In this document: one piece after another, positions 6,103 to 13,727 of the stretch
Layout of the letters: every line of letters begins with the position of its first letter
Numbering within the stretch: position 1 is the stretch's first letter
Assembly (NCBI GenBank): GCA_005223085.1
Contig: NJBP01000042.1
Span: 1-20,397 of the forward strand
Length of the DNA: 20,397 nucleotides
Direction of reading: 5' to 3'
Source of the DNA: Candidatus Aerophobetes bacterium Ae_b3b
GTDB taxonomy: Bacteria; Aerophobota; Aerophobia; Aerophobales; AE-B3A
Translations under genes and position numbers: made by a program
Notes under the pieces: generated by a model
Database searches by the model: none
What the model was told of the DNA's origin: nothing
What the model saw: the letters and a program-made list of their open reading frames with translations, nothing else

Positions 6103-6152
6103 AAGTATCTAGGAGATTTATACGCGTATCGAGGGACTTTCCCGAGATACTT
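6103..6152 (+). promoter_or_regulatory. Conserved palindromic element upstream of the acyl-CoA dehydrogenase promoter
   Basis: The outer inverted repeat AAGTATCT (6103-6110) / AGATACTT (6145-6152) encloses AGATTTATACGCGTAT (6114-6129), whose last ten bases form a perfect palindrome. GAGGGACTTTCCCGAGAT follows. The same AGATTTATACGCGTAT and CCCGAGAT blocks occur at 10641-10677, and in both places the -35 box starts 24-25 nt after the palindrome. This fits an activator or repressor operator. Confidence 0.6.
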
Positions 6153-6153
6153 C

Positions 6154-6181
6154 TTGACAACTCGCCCACCACAGGTATATT
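6154..6181 (+). promoter_or_regulatory. Promoter of the acyl-CoA dehydrogenase/ETF operon
   Basis: TTGACA (6154-6159) and TATATT (6176-6181) are separated by 16 bases. The GTG start of the first gene is 53 nt further on. The conserved palindromic element abuts the -35. Confidence 0.7.
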
Positions 6182-6234
6182 AACCATTAGTCAACTTGAC
6201 AGGCTACATTAGTGAAAGATGGGAGGAAAAATAA

Positions 6235-7374
6235 GTGGATTTTAGTCTAAGCGATGATCAGAAGATGATTCTGGAGTTGGTAGAGGAAGTTAGCCAGGCT
6301 GAATTTGCTCTTCGTGCTGATGAGATATCTAAAAAAGGAGAGTTTCCTGGTGAAAACATAAAGAAATTGGCCGAATTAGACCTATTTGGGGTTACCATTC
6401 CCAAGGAATACGGCGGACTGGGTATGGATTATCTCACCTGGACTCTTGTTTCAGAGAAGATTTCTAAGGCCTGCGCTACTACCGGCTTGATTTTCGGAGC
6501 TAACCTACTCTGTACCTATCCTCTCATGGTATTTGGTACAGAAGATCAAAAGAGGAAATTTCTTCCCCCCCTGGCTAGAGGAGAGGCCCTGGGTGCTTTT
6601 GCTTTGACAGAACCAGAGGCAGGTTCAGATGCGGGAAATGTTCAGACCATCGCCAAAAAAGGAGAGGATCATTATACTCTCAATGGTAGTAAAATTTTCA
6701 TTACTAACGGGGAAGTTGCTCATACATATATTGTTATTACCACCATGGATCGGAGCCTGGGACCACGGGGGCTGACTGCTTTCATCTTGGAAAAAGGAAC
6801 ATCTGGTTTTAGCTTCGGACAGCACTTTGAAAAGATGGGACTGAGCGCTTTGCCCAACGTGGAGTTGATTTTCCATGATTGCAGAGTTCCCAAAGAGAAC
6901 CTTTTGTACAAAGAGAAAAGGGGCTTTCGGGTAGCAATGCAGACCTTCGCTGCGGGAAGAATTGGAGTGGGGATTGGAGCTTTGGGAGTAGCAGAAGCTG
7001 CCTTTGAGGAAGCTAAAAAATATTCTAAGCAGCGGGTGCAGTTCGGAAGATCCATCTCCAGTTTTCAGGCTATTCAGCATACCTTAGCTGATATGGCTAC
7101 CGAGATAGAGGGAGCTAAGTATCTTCTTTATCGAGCTGCCTGGCTTCTTGATCAAGGAAAACCTTTTGAAAAACTCGCTTCTATGGGCAAACTATACGCC
7201 TCGGAGGTAGCCATGAAGGTGACTACCAAAGCAGTCCAGATCCTGGGAGGTTATGGTTATACTAAGGATTATCCGGTTGAGCGCTATATGCGGGAAGCCA
7301 AACTTTTTGAGATCATTGAGGGAACCTCAGAGATCCAAAGGGGTGTAATCGCCAATAAAATTCTTAAGGAATGA
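6235..7374 (+). CDS. Acyl-CoA dehydrogenase (short-chain/Bcd-like)
   Basis: 379 residues, the family's normal length. This flavoenzyme makes the alpha-beta double bond in acyl-CoA (or reduces enoyl-CoA) and exchanges electrons with ETF. Visible are the N-terminal helical domain, the FAD signature AFALTEPEAGSDAGNVQT (121-138), the strand segment with FITNGE, the C-terminal signature FGRSISSFQAIQHTLADMA and the dimer motif QILGGYGYTKDYPVERYMREAK. The catalytic base is Glu362 in IIEGTSEIQ, as in short- and medium-chain enzymes. I chose the GTG at 6235 because GGGAGG lies eight bases upstream and the protein then starts with the usual MDFSLSDDQK. etfB begins 3 nt after its stop, so the three proteins are probably made together and form an acyl-CoA dehydrogenase-ETF system. 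Chain length cannot be deduced, and no thiolase, hydratase or hydroxyacyl-CoA dehydrogenase is nearby. Confidence 0.95.
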   Translation: MDFSLSDDQKMILELVEEVSQAEFALRADEISKKGEFPGENIKKLAELDLFGVTIPKEYGGLGMDYLTWTLVSEKISKACATTGLIFGANLLCTYPLMVFGTEDQKRKFLPPLARGEALGAFALTEPEAGSDAGNVQTIAKKGEDHYTLNGSKIFITNGEVAHTYIVITTMDRSLGPRGLTAFILEKGTSGFSFGQHFEKMGLSALPNVELIFHDCRVPKENLLYKEKRGFRVAMQTFAAGRIGVGIGALGVAEAAFEEAKKYSKQRVQFGRSISSFQAIQHTLADMATEIEGAKYLLYRAAWLLDQGKPFEKLASMGKLYASEVAMKVTTKAVQILGGYGYTKDYPVERYMREAKLFEIIEGTSEIQRGVIANKILKE

Positions 7375-7377
7375 AAT

Positions 7378-8169
7378 ATGAACATCATTGTTTGTATTAA
7401 GCAGGTTCCCGACACGGAACAGTTGCAAAAAGTAAAGGTTGATCCCCAGACCAATACTCTCGTTAGAGAAGGTGTTCCTGGCATTATAAATCCATTCGAC
7501 GAAAATGCCATTGAGGAGGCCTTGAGACTGAAGGAGAAAAAAGGGGGGAAGGTTAATGTTCTTTCTATGGGTCCTTCGCAGGCAGCAGAATCTCTAAGGA
7601 AAGCTCTGGCTATGGGGGTGGACGAAGCGGTGCTTTTGTCAGATAGATTGTTTGCCGGCTCCGATACTCTAGCTACTTCTTATACTTTGGCCATGGCCAT
7701 TAAAAGAATAGGACCATTTGACTTGATACTTCTGGGTAAACAGGCCATTGATGGAGATACCGCTCAGGTTGGACCGGGACTGGCTGAGTGGCTCAATTTA
7801 CCTCAGATAACTTACGCTCGGAAGATAGAGGTTAATGAAGATAAAATTAGAGTAGAGCGTGTTTTAGAAGACGTATTTGAAGTGGTTGAGTCGCCGCTTC
7901 CTGTGGTGGTTACAGTAACCAAGGATATAAATGAACCTCGCTATCCTTCCCTGAGAGGACTTATCAGAGCCAAGGCCGAAAAGATATCCACCTGGACTGC
8001 TGAAGATTTACCTTTAGATAAGAGGAGAATTGGATTAGAAGGATCTCCCACACAAGTAATTAAAGTTTTTATCCCCAAGCCTCCGAGGAAAGGTGATATC
8101 CTTTCTGGAGAAATTTCTCAAGTGGTGGATAAGTTGATTTTGGAAATAGAGAAAAGAAGTATAATTTAA
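7378..8169 (+). CDS. etfB: Electron transfer flavoprotein beta subunit
   Basis: 263 residues, typical of EtfB/FixA. The N-terminus MNIIVCIKQVPDTEQLQKVKVDP, the INPFDENAIEEALRLKE block and LLGKQAIDGDTAQVGPGLAEWL are family landmarks for the nucleotide-binding fold. In ordinary ETF this subunit holds AMP, and in bifurcating ETFs it holds the FAD that splits the electron pair. The start is 3 nt after the dehydrogenase stop, with AAGGA supplied by the end of the previous gene. The stop TAA overlaps the etfA ATG by one base, indicating translational coupling. Confidence 0.95.
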   Translation: MNIIVCIKQVPDTEQLQKVKVDPQTNTLVREGVPGIINPFDENAIEEALRLKEKKGGKVNVLSMGPSQAAESLRKALAMGVDEAVLLSDRLFAGSDTLATSYTLAMAIKRIGPFDLILLGKQAIDGDTAQVGPGLAEWLNLPQITYARKIEVNEDKIRVERVLEDVFEVVESPLPVVVTVTKDINEPRYPSLRGLIRAKAEKISTWTAEDLPLDKRRIGLEGSPTQVIKVFIPKPPRKGDILSGEISQVVDKLILEIEKRSII

Positions 8170-9362
8170 TGAGAAAGATCAAGATAATAGTTGAAAAATG
8201 TAATGGCTGTGAGGAATGTTTATCCAGTTGTCTTTTCTCCGCTATCAAGATCGAGAATAAAAGGGTGAGGATACTGGACAATTGCAATCTCTGCGGAGCC
8301 TGCATAGATGCTTGCCCCTTTGAGGCTATCGTACTGGAGAAAGAAAAGACCCTGGTTGATCTATCTTCTTACCGGGGAGTATGGATATTTGTCGAACAAC
8401 GCAAGGGTGAGATTATGCCGGTAACTTATGAGCTTCTGGGGATGGGTAGGACTCTGGCCAATGATCTGGGGGAGGAACTTTCTGGGGTTCTTTTAGGCAG
8501 CCACATGAAAGGAAAAGCAGAAGAGCTTTTGAATTACGATTTAGAGAAAATCTATTTGATAGAGGATCCTCTTCTTGAGTCTTATCGGACGCATCTTTAT
8601 ACTCAGGTCATAGTCGATTTAGTGAACCACAAAAAACCCGAGATTATTTTAATGGGAGCTACTAGTCTCGGTCGGGATCTTGCACCTCGGGTGGCAACTC
8701 GCCTCCAAACTGGCTTAACTGCTGATTGTACAGGGCTTGAGATAGATAAAAAGGAGAGGAACTTAATTCAAACCAGACCTGCTTTGGGAGGAAATATTAT
8801 GGCTAGGATTATTTCACCTTATCATCGTCCCCAGATGGCTACAGTTAGACCCAAGGTGATGAAAAGAGCCAGGCCTGGCCATAGTAAAAAGGCAGAGATT
8901 ATAGAGATTGAACCCAAGGTCAGTCAAGACAATGAGGTAGTAAAAATTATCAGTCTTATCAGGGAGGAAAAGGAGGCAGTTGACCTGCAGGGGGCAGAGA
9001 TCATTGTCTCCGGTGGTCGGGGACTGGGAAAACCAGAGAATTTTTCCCTTATTAGAAAATTAGCCGATCTTTTGGGAGGAGCTGTGGGGGCCTCCCGGGC
9101 GGTAGTAGATGCTGACTGGATTCAGCCCTATCATCAGGTAGGACAGACGGGAAAAACTGTTCAACCTAAACTCTATATAGCCTGTGGTATCTCCGGGGCT
9201 ATTCAGCATCAGGTGGGAATGAGAACCTCAGAGGTAATTGTTGCTATCAACAAAGATCCTGAGGCTCCTATTTTCAACATTGCTACTTACGGCATTGTCG
9301 AGGATCTTCATAAATTTTTGCCAGTATTGATAGAGAAACTGGAAAAAAGAGGAAAGTCCTGA
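8169..9362 (+). CDS. etfA: Electron transfer flavoprotein alpha subunit with N-terminal 2[4Fe-4S] ferredoxin domain
   Basis: 397 residues, longer than plain EtfA (about 320) because residues 1-55 are a bacterial ferredoxin domain. The cluster ligands are Cys11, 14, 17, 21 and Cys39, 42, 45, 49, two complete CxxCxxCxxxC sets. The second ends in the usual CP and the first in CL. The FAD domain follows, with VSGGRGLGKPENF, the YHQVGQTGKTVQPKLYIACG stretch (FAD-binding) and the C-terminal VAINKDPEAPIFNIATYGIVEDL signature. The same architecture occurs in the clostridial ETFs of lactate dehydrogenase and caffeyl-CoA reductase, where it serves electron bifurcation with ferredoxin and NADH. A bifurcating role here is inferred from that architecture and the adjacent acyl-CoA dehydrogenase. 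Confidence 0.95.
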   Translation: MRKIKIIVEKCNGCEECLSSCLFSAIKIENKRVRILDNCNLCGACIDACPFEAIVLEKEKTLVDLSSYRGVWIFVEQRKGEIMPVTYELLGMGRTLANDLGEELSGVLLGSHMKGKAEELLNYDLEKIYLIEDPLLESYRTHLYTQVIVDLVNHKKPEIILMGATSLGRDLAPRVATRLQTGLTADCTGLEIDKKERNLIQTRPALGGNIMARIISPYHRPQMATVRPKVMKRARPGHSKKAEIIEIEPKVSQDNEVVKIISLIREEKEAVDLQGAEIIVSGGRGLGKPENFSLIRKLADLLGGAVGASRAVVDADWIQPYHQVGQTGKTVQPKLYIACGISGAIQHQVGMRTSEVIVAINKDPEAPIFNIATYGIVEDLHKFLPVLIEKLEKRGKS

Positions 9363-9376
9363 GGGACTCTGAGAAA

Positions 9377-10612
9377 ATGGCTTTTATTGCTGATTTTCAT
9401 ATTCATTCTAAATTTAGTCGAGCCACATCAAAGGATATGGATATTTCCCATCTTGATGAGATGGCTAAGCTAAAGGGAATTGATCTGGTAGGAACGAGCG
9501 ATTTTACTCATCCGGTCTGGTTAGATAGTTTAAAGAGAACTCTTTCTCCTGAAGAAGACGGGCTTTACCGGTTCAGAAATACTCTGTTTATTTTAACTAC
9601 CGAGGTAAACAATATCTTTTATGCTCAGGGGGCGACTCGCAAAATTCATAATTTGATTTTTGCGCCCAGCTTCGATGTGGTGGAGAAAATAAATAAAAAT
9701 CTGGCCAGTTTTGGGGATTTGCACTCCGATGGACGTCCTACTTTGAAGATGGAAGCAAAGGATTTAGTGGAGGCTGTTCTAGGTATAGATGAGGATGCTT
9801 TCATTGTTCCTGCTCATATCTGGACTCCTTGGTTTTCTTTGTTTGGGGCTAATTTTGGATTTGATTCTATTGAGGAGTGTTTTGGAGAATACACAAAGTA
9901 TATCTATGCTCTGGAAACAGGCTTGAGTAGTGATCCCCAGATGAACTGGCGAGTTTCCAGCCTGGATAGATTCACCCTCATCTCCAATTCTGATGCTCAT
10001 TCTCCGTCCAGATTAGGAAGAGAAGCCAATGTCTTTTCTTACAGAATAGGCTATGAGGGTATCAAAAAGATTTTCAGGGAAAAAAACAAGGAAGAATTCC
10101 TCTACACTGTAGAGTTTTTTCCACAGGAAGGAAAATATCATTATGATGGTCATCGTGGGTGCAGCCTTTGCTTTTCTCCCCAAGAGAGTCAAAAGTATAA
10201 AAATCTGTGTCCTAAATGTGGCAAGCCTCTGACCATAGGAGTAATGCATCGAGTGGAGACTCTGGCAGATAGGGATGAAGGCTTCAGGGGAACTGAAGAT
10301 AACATTCCTTTTAAACATCTCATTCCTCTGTCAGAGATCATCGCCGAAGCTTTGGATCAGGGTGTTGATACCAAGGCTGTGGAGGAGCGATATAGGGGAA
10401 TCACTCAGCGGCTGGGGGGTGAGTTTAAAGTATTGTTGGAGGTTCCAGAGAGCGAACTCTCTCGATCAATATCTTCCAGAGTCGTAGAGGGTATAATGCG
10501 GGTAAGAAAGGGAAAGGTAAAGATAAAATGTGGTTATGACGGGGTTTACGGAGAGGTAAGAGTATTTGACGAGGAAGAGAAAAAGAAAGAAAAACAGCTC
10601 GATCTTTTCTAA
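9377..10612 (+). CDS. Endonuclease Q-like PHP-domain DNA repair nuclease
   Basis: 411 residues, close to archaeal and bacterial EndoQ (about 400-420). EndoQ cuts DNA 5' of deaminated bases such as uracil and hypoxanthine. The PHP metal site is visible: DFHIHSKFS (Asp6, His8, His10), TSDFTHP, HNLIFAP, PAHIWTPWFSLFG and ISNSDAHSPSRLGREANVF. A zinc-finger pair follows, Cys262/265 and Cys278/281, then a helical C-terminal region. The last five residues, QLDLF, are a textbook sliding-clamp-binding peptide, which would bring the enzyme to the replication clamp. The stop is immediately after this motif. The start lies 14 nt after etfA with GAGG upstream, so it is co-transcribed with a metabolic operon that has no obvious link to repair. 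PHP histidinol phosphatase is unlikely given the zinc finger and tail. Confidence 0.88.
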   Translation: MAFIADFHIHSKFSRATSKDMDISHLDEMAKLKGIDLVGTSDFTHPVWLDSLKRTLSPEEDGLYRFRNTLFILTTEVNNIFYAQGATRKIHNLIFAPSFDVVEKINKNLASFGDLHSDGRPTLKMEAKDLVEAVLGIDEDAFIVPAHIWTPWFSLFGANFGFDSIEECFGEYTKYIYALETGLSSDPQMNWRVSSLDRFTLISNSDAHSPSRLGREANVFSYRIGYEGIKKIFREKNKEEFLYTVEFFPQEGKYHYDGHRGCSLCFSPQESQKYKNLCPKCGKPLTIGVMHRVETLADRDEGFRGTEDNIPFKHLIPLSEIIAEALDQGVDTKAVEERYRGITQRLGGEFKVLLEVPESELSRSISSRVVEGIMRVRKGKVKIKCGYDGVYGEVRVFDEEEKKKEKQLDLF

Positions 10613-10640
10613 TAATTCGATTCCTTGAGTCCTCAGGAAA

Positions 10641-10677
10641 AGATTTATACGCGTATTGAGGGGAAGAGTCCCGAGAT
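10641..10677 (+). promoter_or_regulatory. Second copy of the conserved palindromic element, upstream of proS
   Basis: AGATTTATACGCGTAT (10641-10656), then TGAGGGGAAGAGT and CCCGAGAT, aligns with 6114-6148. The 10-bp palindrome is identical, the middle differs by a few bases and an indel, and the distance to the -35 is the same within one base. The outer AAGTATCT arm of the first copy is missing here. Confidence 0.6.
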
Positions 10678-10681
10678 TCTC

Positions 10682-10709
10682 TTGACATTTCTCTTTAGTT
10701 ACATATTAT
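10682..10709 (+). promoter_or_regulatory. Promoter of the proS-nusA-infB operon
   Basis: TTGACA (10682-10687) and TATTAT (10704-10709) have a 16-base spacer, the same geometry as the acyl-CoA dehydrogenase promoter. The leader to the proS ATG is about 80 nt, with a T-rich segment and the AAGGGG ribosome site at 10783-10788. Confidence 0.7.
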
Positions 10710-10794
10710 AAAGTGAAAGAGGTCTTTAAGCTGTGAATGAAAAAGAAAGGGTATTTTTTTGCTAATTTTTTTATTTTACCAAAAGGGGTAATGA

Positions 10795-12495
10795 ATGAGA
10801 CTTTCCCGATATCTATTTTCTACCTCTAAGGAGTCCTCCAAGGAGGCGGAGCATTTGAGCCACAAATTGATGCTCAGAGCGGGTTTGATAAAGAGATTTG
10901 CCGCCGGTGTATATTGCTTTCTTCCTTTCGGGTACAGAGTTTTAGCTAAAATTAGCTCCCTTATCGAGGATGAAATGGATCGGATTGAAGGGCAAAGGTT
11001 GCTCCTTCCTTTTCTTCAACCAGCTGATCTATGGAAAAAGAGCGGAAGATGGGAAAATTACGGAGAAGAGCTTGTTCGCTTTGAGGATAGAAAGGGCGCA
11101 GAGTTTGCTTTAGGACCCACCCATGAAGAGATGATAACTCAGTTGGTGAAAGAAGAGATAAGTTCTTATAAAAGACTTCCTTTAATACTTTATCAGATTC
11201 AGACGAAGTTTAGAGATGAGCTAAGACCACGGGGTGGAGTCATTCGAGCAAGAGAGTTCTTGATGAAGGATGCCTATAGCTTCTGTCGAAATGAAGAAGA
11301 ATTAGTCTCAGTTTACCAGCTCATAAAAAAAGCCTATGAAAAAATTTTCTCTCGCTGTGGATTAGATTGCAGAGTGGTAAAGGCTGATACCGGTCCTATA
11401 GGAGGCAAACTCTCCGAGGAATTCATTGCTCTGGCTAACTCGGGTGAAGATAAAATTGTGCAGTGTGAGCACTGTGGGTGTGTGGCAAAACTGGAAAAGG
11501 CTGAATATGAGTCATTAGAGGAAGCTCAAGCTGAACTCGAACCGATGAAGGAGGTCTCCACGCCCAATACCAGGACCGTTAGAGAAGTAAGTCAGTTTCT
11601 CCACTGCAGACCGGGGGACATTTTGAAGACCATTTTTTATCAAACCGAGAAAGGTTTGATAGCTGCCTTAATTAGAGGTGATCACCAGATAAACGAGGCA
11701 AAACTACAAGCTCTCTTAAAGGTAAAAAAAATTGAAATAGCAGGGAACAATTCGATTAAGAAAGAGATTGGGGTAGAACCTGGATTTACTGGCCCAGTTG
11801 GACTTGACAAATACCCACTAATTGCAGACAATACAGTAATGAAAAGTCGGAATTTGGTTGCGGGAGCTAACCGCAAGGATACGCATTTGTTAAACGTTAA
11901 TGCCGGCAGGGATTTTCAGCCCACTATAATTGGAGACATAGGGTTTCCTCTCTCTGGGGATTTGTGTCGAGTCTGTAAGAGTCGGATGGAGGTAAGGAGG
12001 GGAATTGAGATAGGTCATCTTTTCCAACTGGGAGAAATCTACAGTCGGTCTCTTAAAGCCACCTTTTTAGATGAAAAGGGAAAGGAAAATTATTTTGTTA
12101 TGGGCTGCTATGGGATTGGAGTAAGCAGGCTTCCTGCTGCAATAATAGAACAAAACCATGATTCCCAGGGTATCATTTGGCCCCCAGAGATTGCCCCCTT
12201 CCAAACCATGGTAATACCAACCTTGGAGAAAATGTTTAAGGTAGCGCAGGAGGTTTGTCAGGACCTGAAAGATCAGGGAGTAGAAACATTATGGGATGAT
12301 CGGGACTTAAGCGCCGGAGTAAAATTTAATGATGCAGATCTTGTTGGTATTCCCTTTAAAGTAATTGCGGGAGACACCTTTTTAAAAGAAGGTAAGATCG
12401 AAATTAAAACCCGTCGAGAGGCAAAGGTTGAGAAAGTCAAAAAAAATATGATTTCCCAGCGAATGAAAGAGCTGATCCAAGATGCAAAGCAGTGA
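10795..12495 (+). CDS. proS: Prolyl-tRNA synthetase (bacterial type with editing insertion)
   Basis: 566 residues, normal for bacterial ProRS with the INS editing domain (about 570). It charges tRNA-Pro with proline in the cytoplasm. Class II motif 1 lies around YCFLPFGYRVLAKI, motif 2 is FRDELRPRGGVIRAREFLMKDAYSF, and motif 3 is GCYGIGVSRLPAAIIEQ. The editing insert spans roughly 225-380 (SQFLHCRPGDILKTIFYQ, GDHQINEAKL, GFTGPVG). The cysteines CEHCGC and CRVC and the landmark RRGIEIGHLFQLGEIYS are also present. I chose the ATG at 10795 (AAGGGG seven bases upstream) over the ATG at 10791, which opens a short frame only. The last 14 nt overlap nusA. Confidence 0.97.
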   Translation: MRLSRYLFSTSKESSKEAEHLSHKLMLRAGLIKRFAAGVYCFLPFGYRVLAKISSLIEDEMDRIEGQRLLLPFLQPADLWKKSGRWENYGEELVRFEDRKGAEFALGPTHEEMITQLVKEEISSYKRLPLILYQIQTKFRDELRPRGGVIRAREFLMKDAYSFCRNEEELVSVYQLIKKAYEKIFSRCGLDCRVVKADTGPIGGKLSEEFIALANSGEDKIVQCEHCGCVAKLEKAEYESLEEAQAELEPMKEVSTPNTRTVREVSQFLHCRPGDILKTIFYQTEKGLIAALIRGDHQINEAKLQALLKVKKIEIAGNNSIKKEIGVEPGFTGPVGLDKYPLIADNTVMKSRNLVAGANRKDTHLLNVNAGRDFQPTIIGDIGFPLSGDLCRVCKSRMEVRRGIEIGHLFQLGEIYSRSLKATFLDEKGKENYFVMGCYGIGVSRLPAAIIEQNHDSQGIIWPPEIAPFQTMVIPTLEKMFKVAQEVCQDLKDQGVETLWDDRDLSAGVKFNDADLVGIPFKVIAGDTFLKEGKIEIKTRREAKVEKVKKNMISQRMKELIQDAKQ

Positions 12496-13708
12496 ATTTT
12501 TCTTTCTTTTAGAACGTGTAGGAAGAGAAAGGGGTCTTTCTTCTGAGATCCTTTTAGAGAGCGTTAAAGAGGCTTTAACCTCGGCTTACAAGAAAAAATA
12601 TGATGAATCACCTCAGAACTTGAGAGTAATTCTAGACGAGGAAAAAGGAAAGGTTCAGGTTCTGGTAGATAAAGAGGTAGTAGAAAAGGTAACCAATTCT
12701 GGAATAGAAATTTCTCTGGAAGAAGCTCGGGAAATCAATAACAAGATAAAATTGGGAGACCAGGTGAAAATAGAGGTTAATCCTTTCCAATTTAGTAGAA
12801 TTGCTGCCAGCACTGGCAAGTACGTAATGATGCAACAGATCGTGGAGATGGAGAAGGATCTTCTTTATGAAGAATTTAAGAAGCGGGAAGGAGAAATAAT
12901 TAGTGGGACGGTGAGGTATAAAGCTGATCACTTTATTCTCATTGATCTGGGTAAGACGGAAGGAATTCTTCCTGTAAGGGAACAGCTGTTAAACAGAGAA
13001 TACCGACAGGGCGAACGGGTTAGGACTTATATCCTGAGGGTCACCCGTGAACCTAAAGGCCCTCGTATTATTCTTTCGCAGACCCACCCCATTTTTTTGA
13101 AAAGACTTTTCGAGTTGGAAGTGCCAGAAGTAGAGGAGGGAATTGTTAAAATTATACAGATAAAGCGAGATGCAGGAAGAAGAGCTAAAGTGGTTGTAGA
13201 GTCAGGGCAGAAGAAGGTAGACGCAGTGGGAGCCTGTGTAGGTTTGCGAGGTTCCCGAATTAAGGCTATCTTGCGAGAACTGGAGGGAGAGAGAGTTGAT
13301 ATAATAAGGTACAGTGAGGAAACTTCTGTTTTTATAAAGAATTCTCTTAAGCCAGCGGAAGTTAAGCAAGTTAAGCTTGATGAGGCCAATAAGGAAGCAA
13401 AGGTTATCGTGGCTGATGATCAACTTTCCCTGGCCATCGGGAGCCATGGAGAAAATGTGAAATTAGCAGCTAAATTAACGGGGTGGCAGATTGACATTCG
13501 GTCTCTGGGCCAGATAGAGGAAGAATCAGCTTTTCTGAGAGAACTTTCTGGAGTAGGCGAGAAGATCCTGATTGGTTTAAAACAGGCCGGCTTTCTAACC
13601 CATAAAGATATTATTAGAGGAGGGATTGAGGGATTGTGCAAGGTCTCAGGAATTGGACCTAAGCTAGCCGAGAAAATTTTTAACAGAGCTAAAGAAATTA
13701 GTCAATAG
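12482..13708 (+). CDS. nusA: Transcription termination/antitermination factor NusA
   Basis: 408 residues. It binds RNA polymerase and nascent RNA to modulate pausing, termination and antitermination. The domains in order are the N-terminal polymerase-binding domain (SEILLESVKEALTSAYKKKY), an S1 domain (about 135-200, EIISGTVRYKADHFILIDLGKTEGILP), two KH domains (GACVGLRGSRIKAILREL and VADDQLSLAIGSHGENVKLAAKLTGWQIDI) and a short helix-hairpin-helix tail (LSGVGEKILIGL, VSGIGPKLAEKI). It overlaps proS by 14 nt, so translation is probably coupled. In many bacteria rimP precedes nusA and ylxR follows it. Both are absent here, and infB comes 19 nt later. Confidence 0.97.
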   Translation: MQSSEFFFLLERVGRERGLSSEILLESVKEALTSAYKKKYDESPQNLRVILDEEKGKVQVLVDKEVVEKVTNSGIEISLEEAREINNKIKLGDQVKIEVNPFQFSRIAASTGKYVMMQQIVEMEKDLLYEEFKKREGEIISGTVRYKADHFILIDLGKTEGILPVREQLLNREYRQGERVRTYILRVTREPKGPRIILSQTHPIFLKRLFELEVPEVEEGIVKIIQIKRDAGRRAKVVVESGQKKVDAVGACVGLRGSRIKAILRELEGERVDIIRYSEETSVFIKNSLKPAEVKQVKLDEANKEAKVIVADDQLSLAIGSHGENVKLAAKLTGWQIDIRSLGQIEEESAFLRELSGVGEKILIGLKQAGFLTHKDIIRGGIEGLCKVSGIGPKLAEKIFNRAKEISQ

Positions 13709-13727
13709 ATCTTAAGGGTCAAAGAAA

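Larger units (their letters stand above)
5766..6234. other. 469-nt divergent regulatory region
   Basis: No gene fits here. The region separates the leftward FNT operon from the rightward acyl-CoA dehydrogenase operon. From left to right it holds the ribosome site of the 120-residue gene, a palindrome at 5784-5798, Rex-type sites at 5872-5889 and 5958-5975, a leftward promoter at 5979-6006, a structured element at 6103-6152 and a rightward promoter at 6154-6181. The leftward leader RNA would be about 200 nt. The two promoters do not overlap. Confidence 0.8.

Noticed and set aside
5831-6112. Plus-strand 93-residue frame in the divergent region
   Set aside because: It reads through the leftward promoter and operators, has no ribosome site and shows no family motif. 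It is treated as chance.
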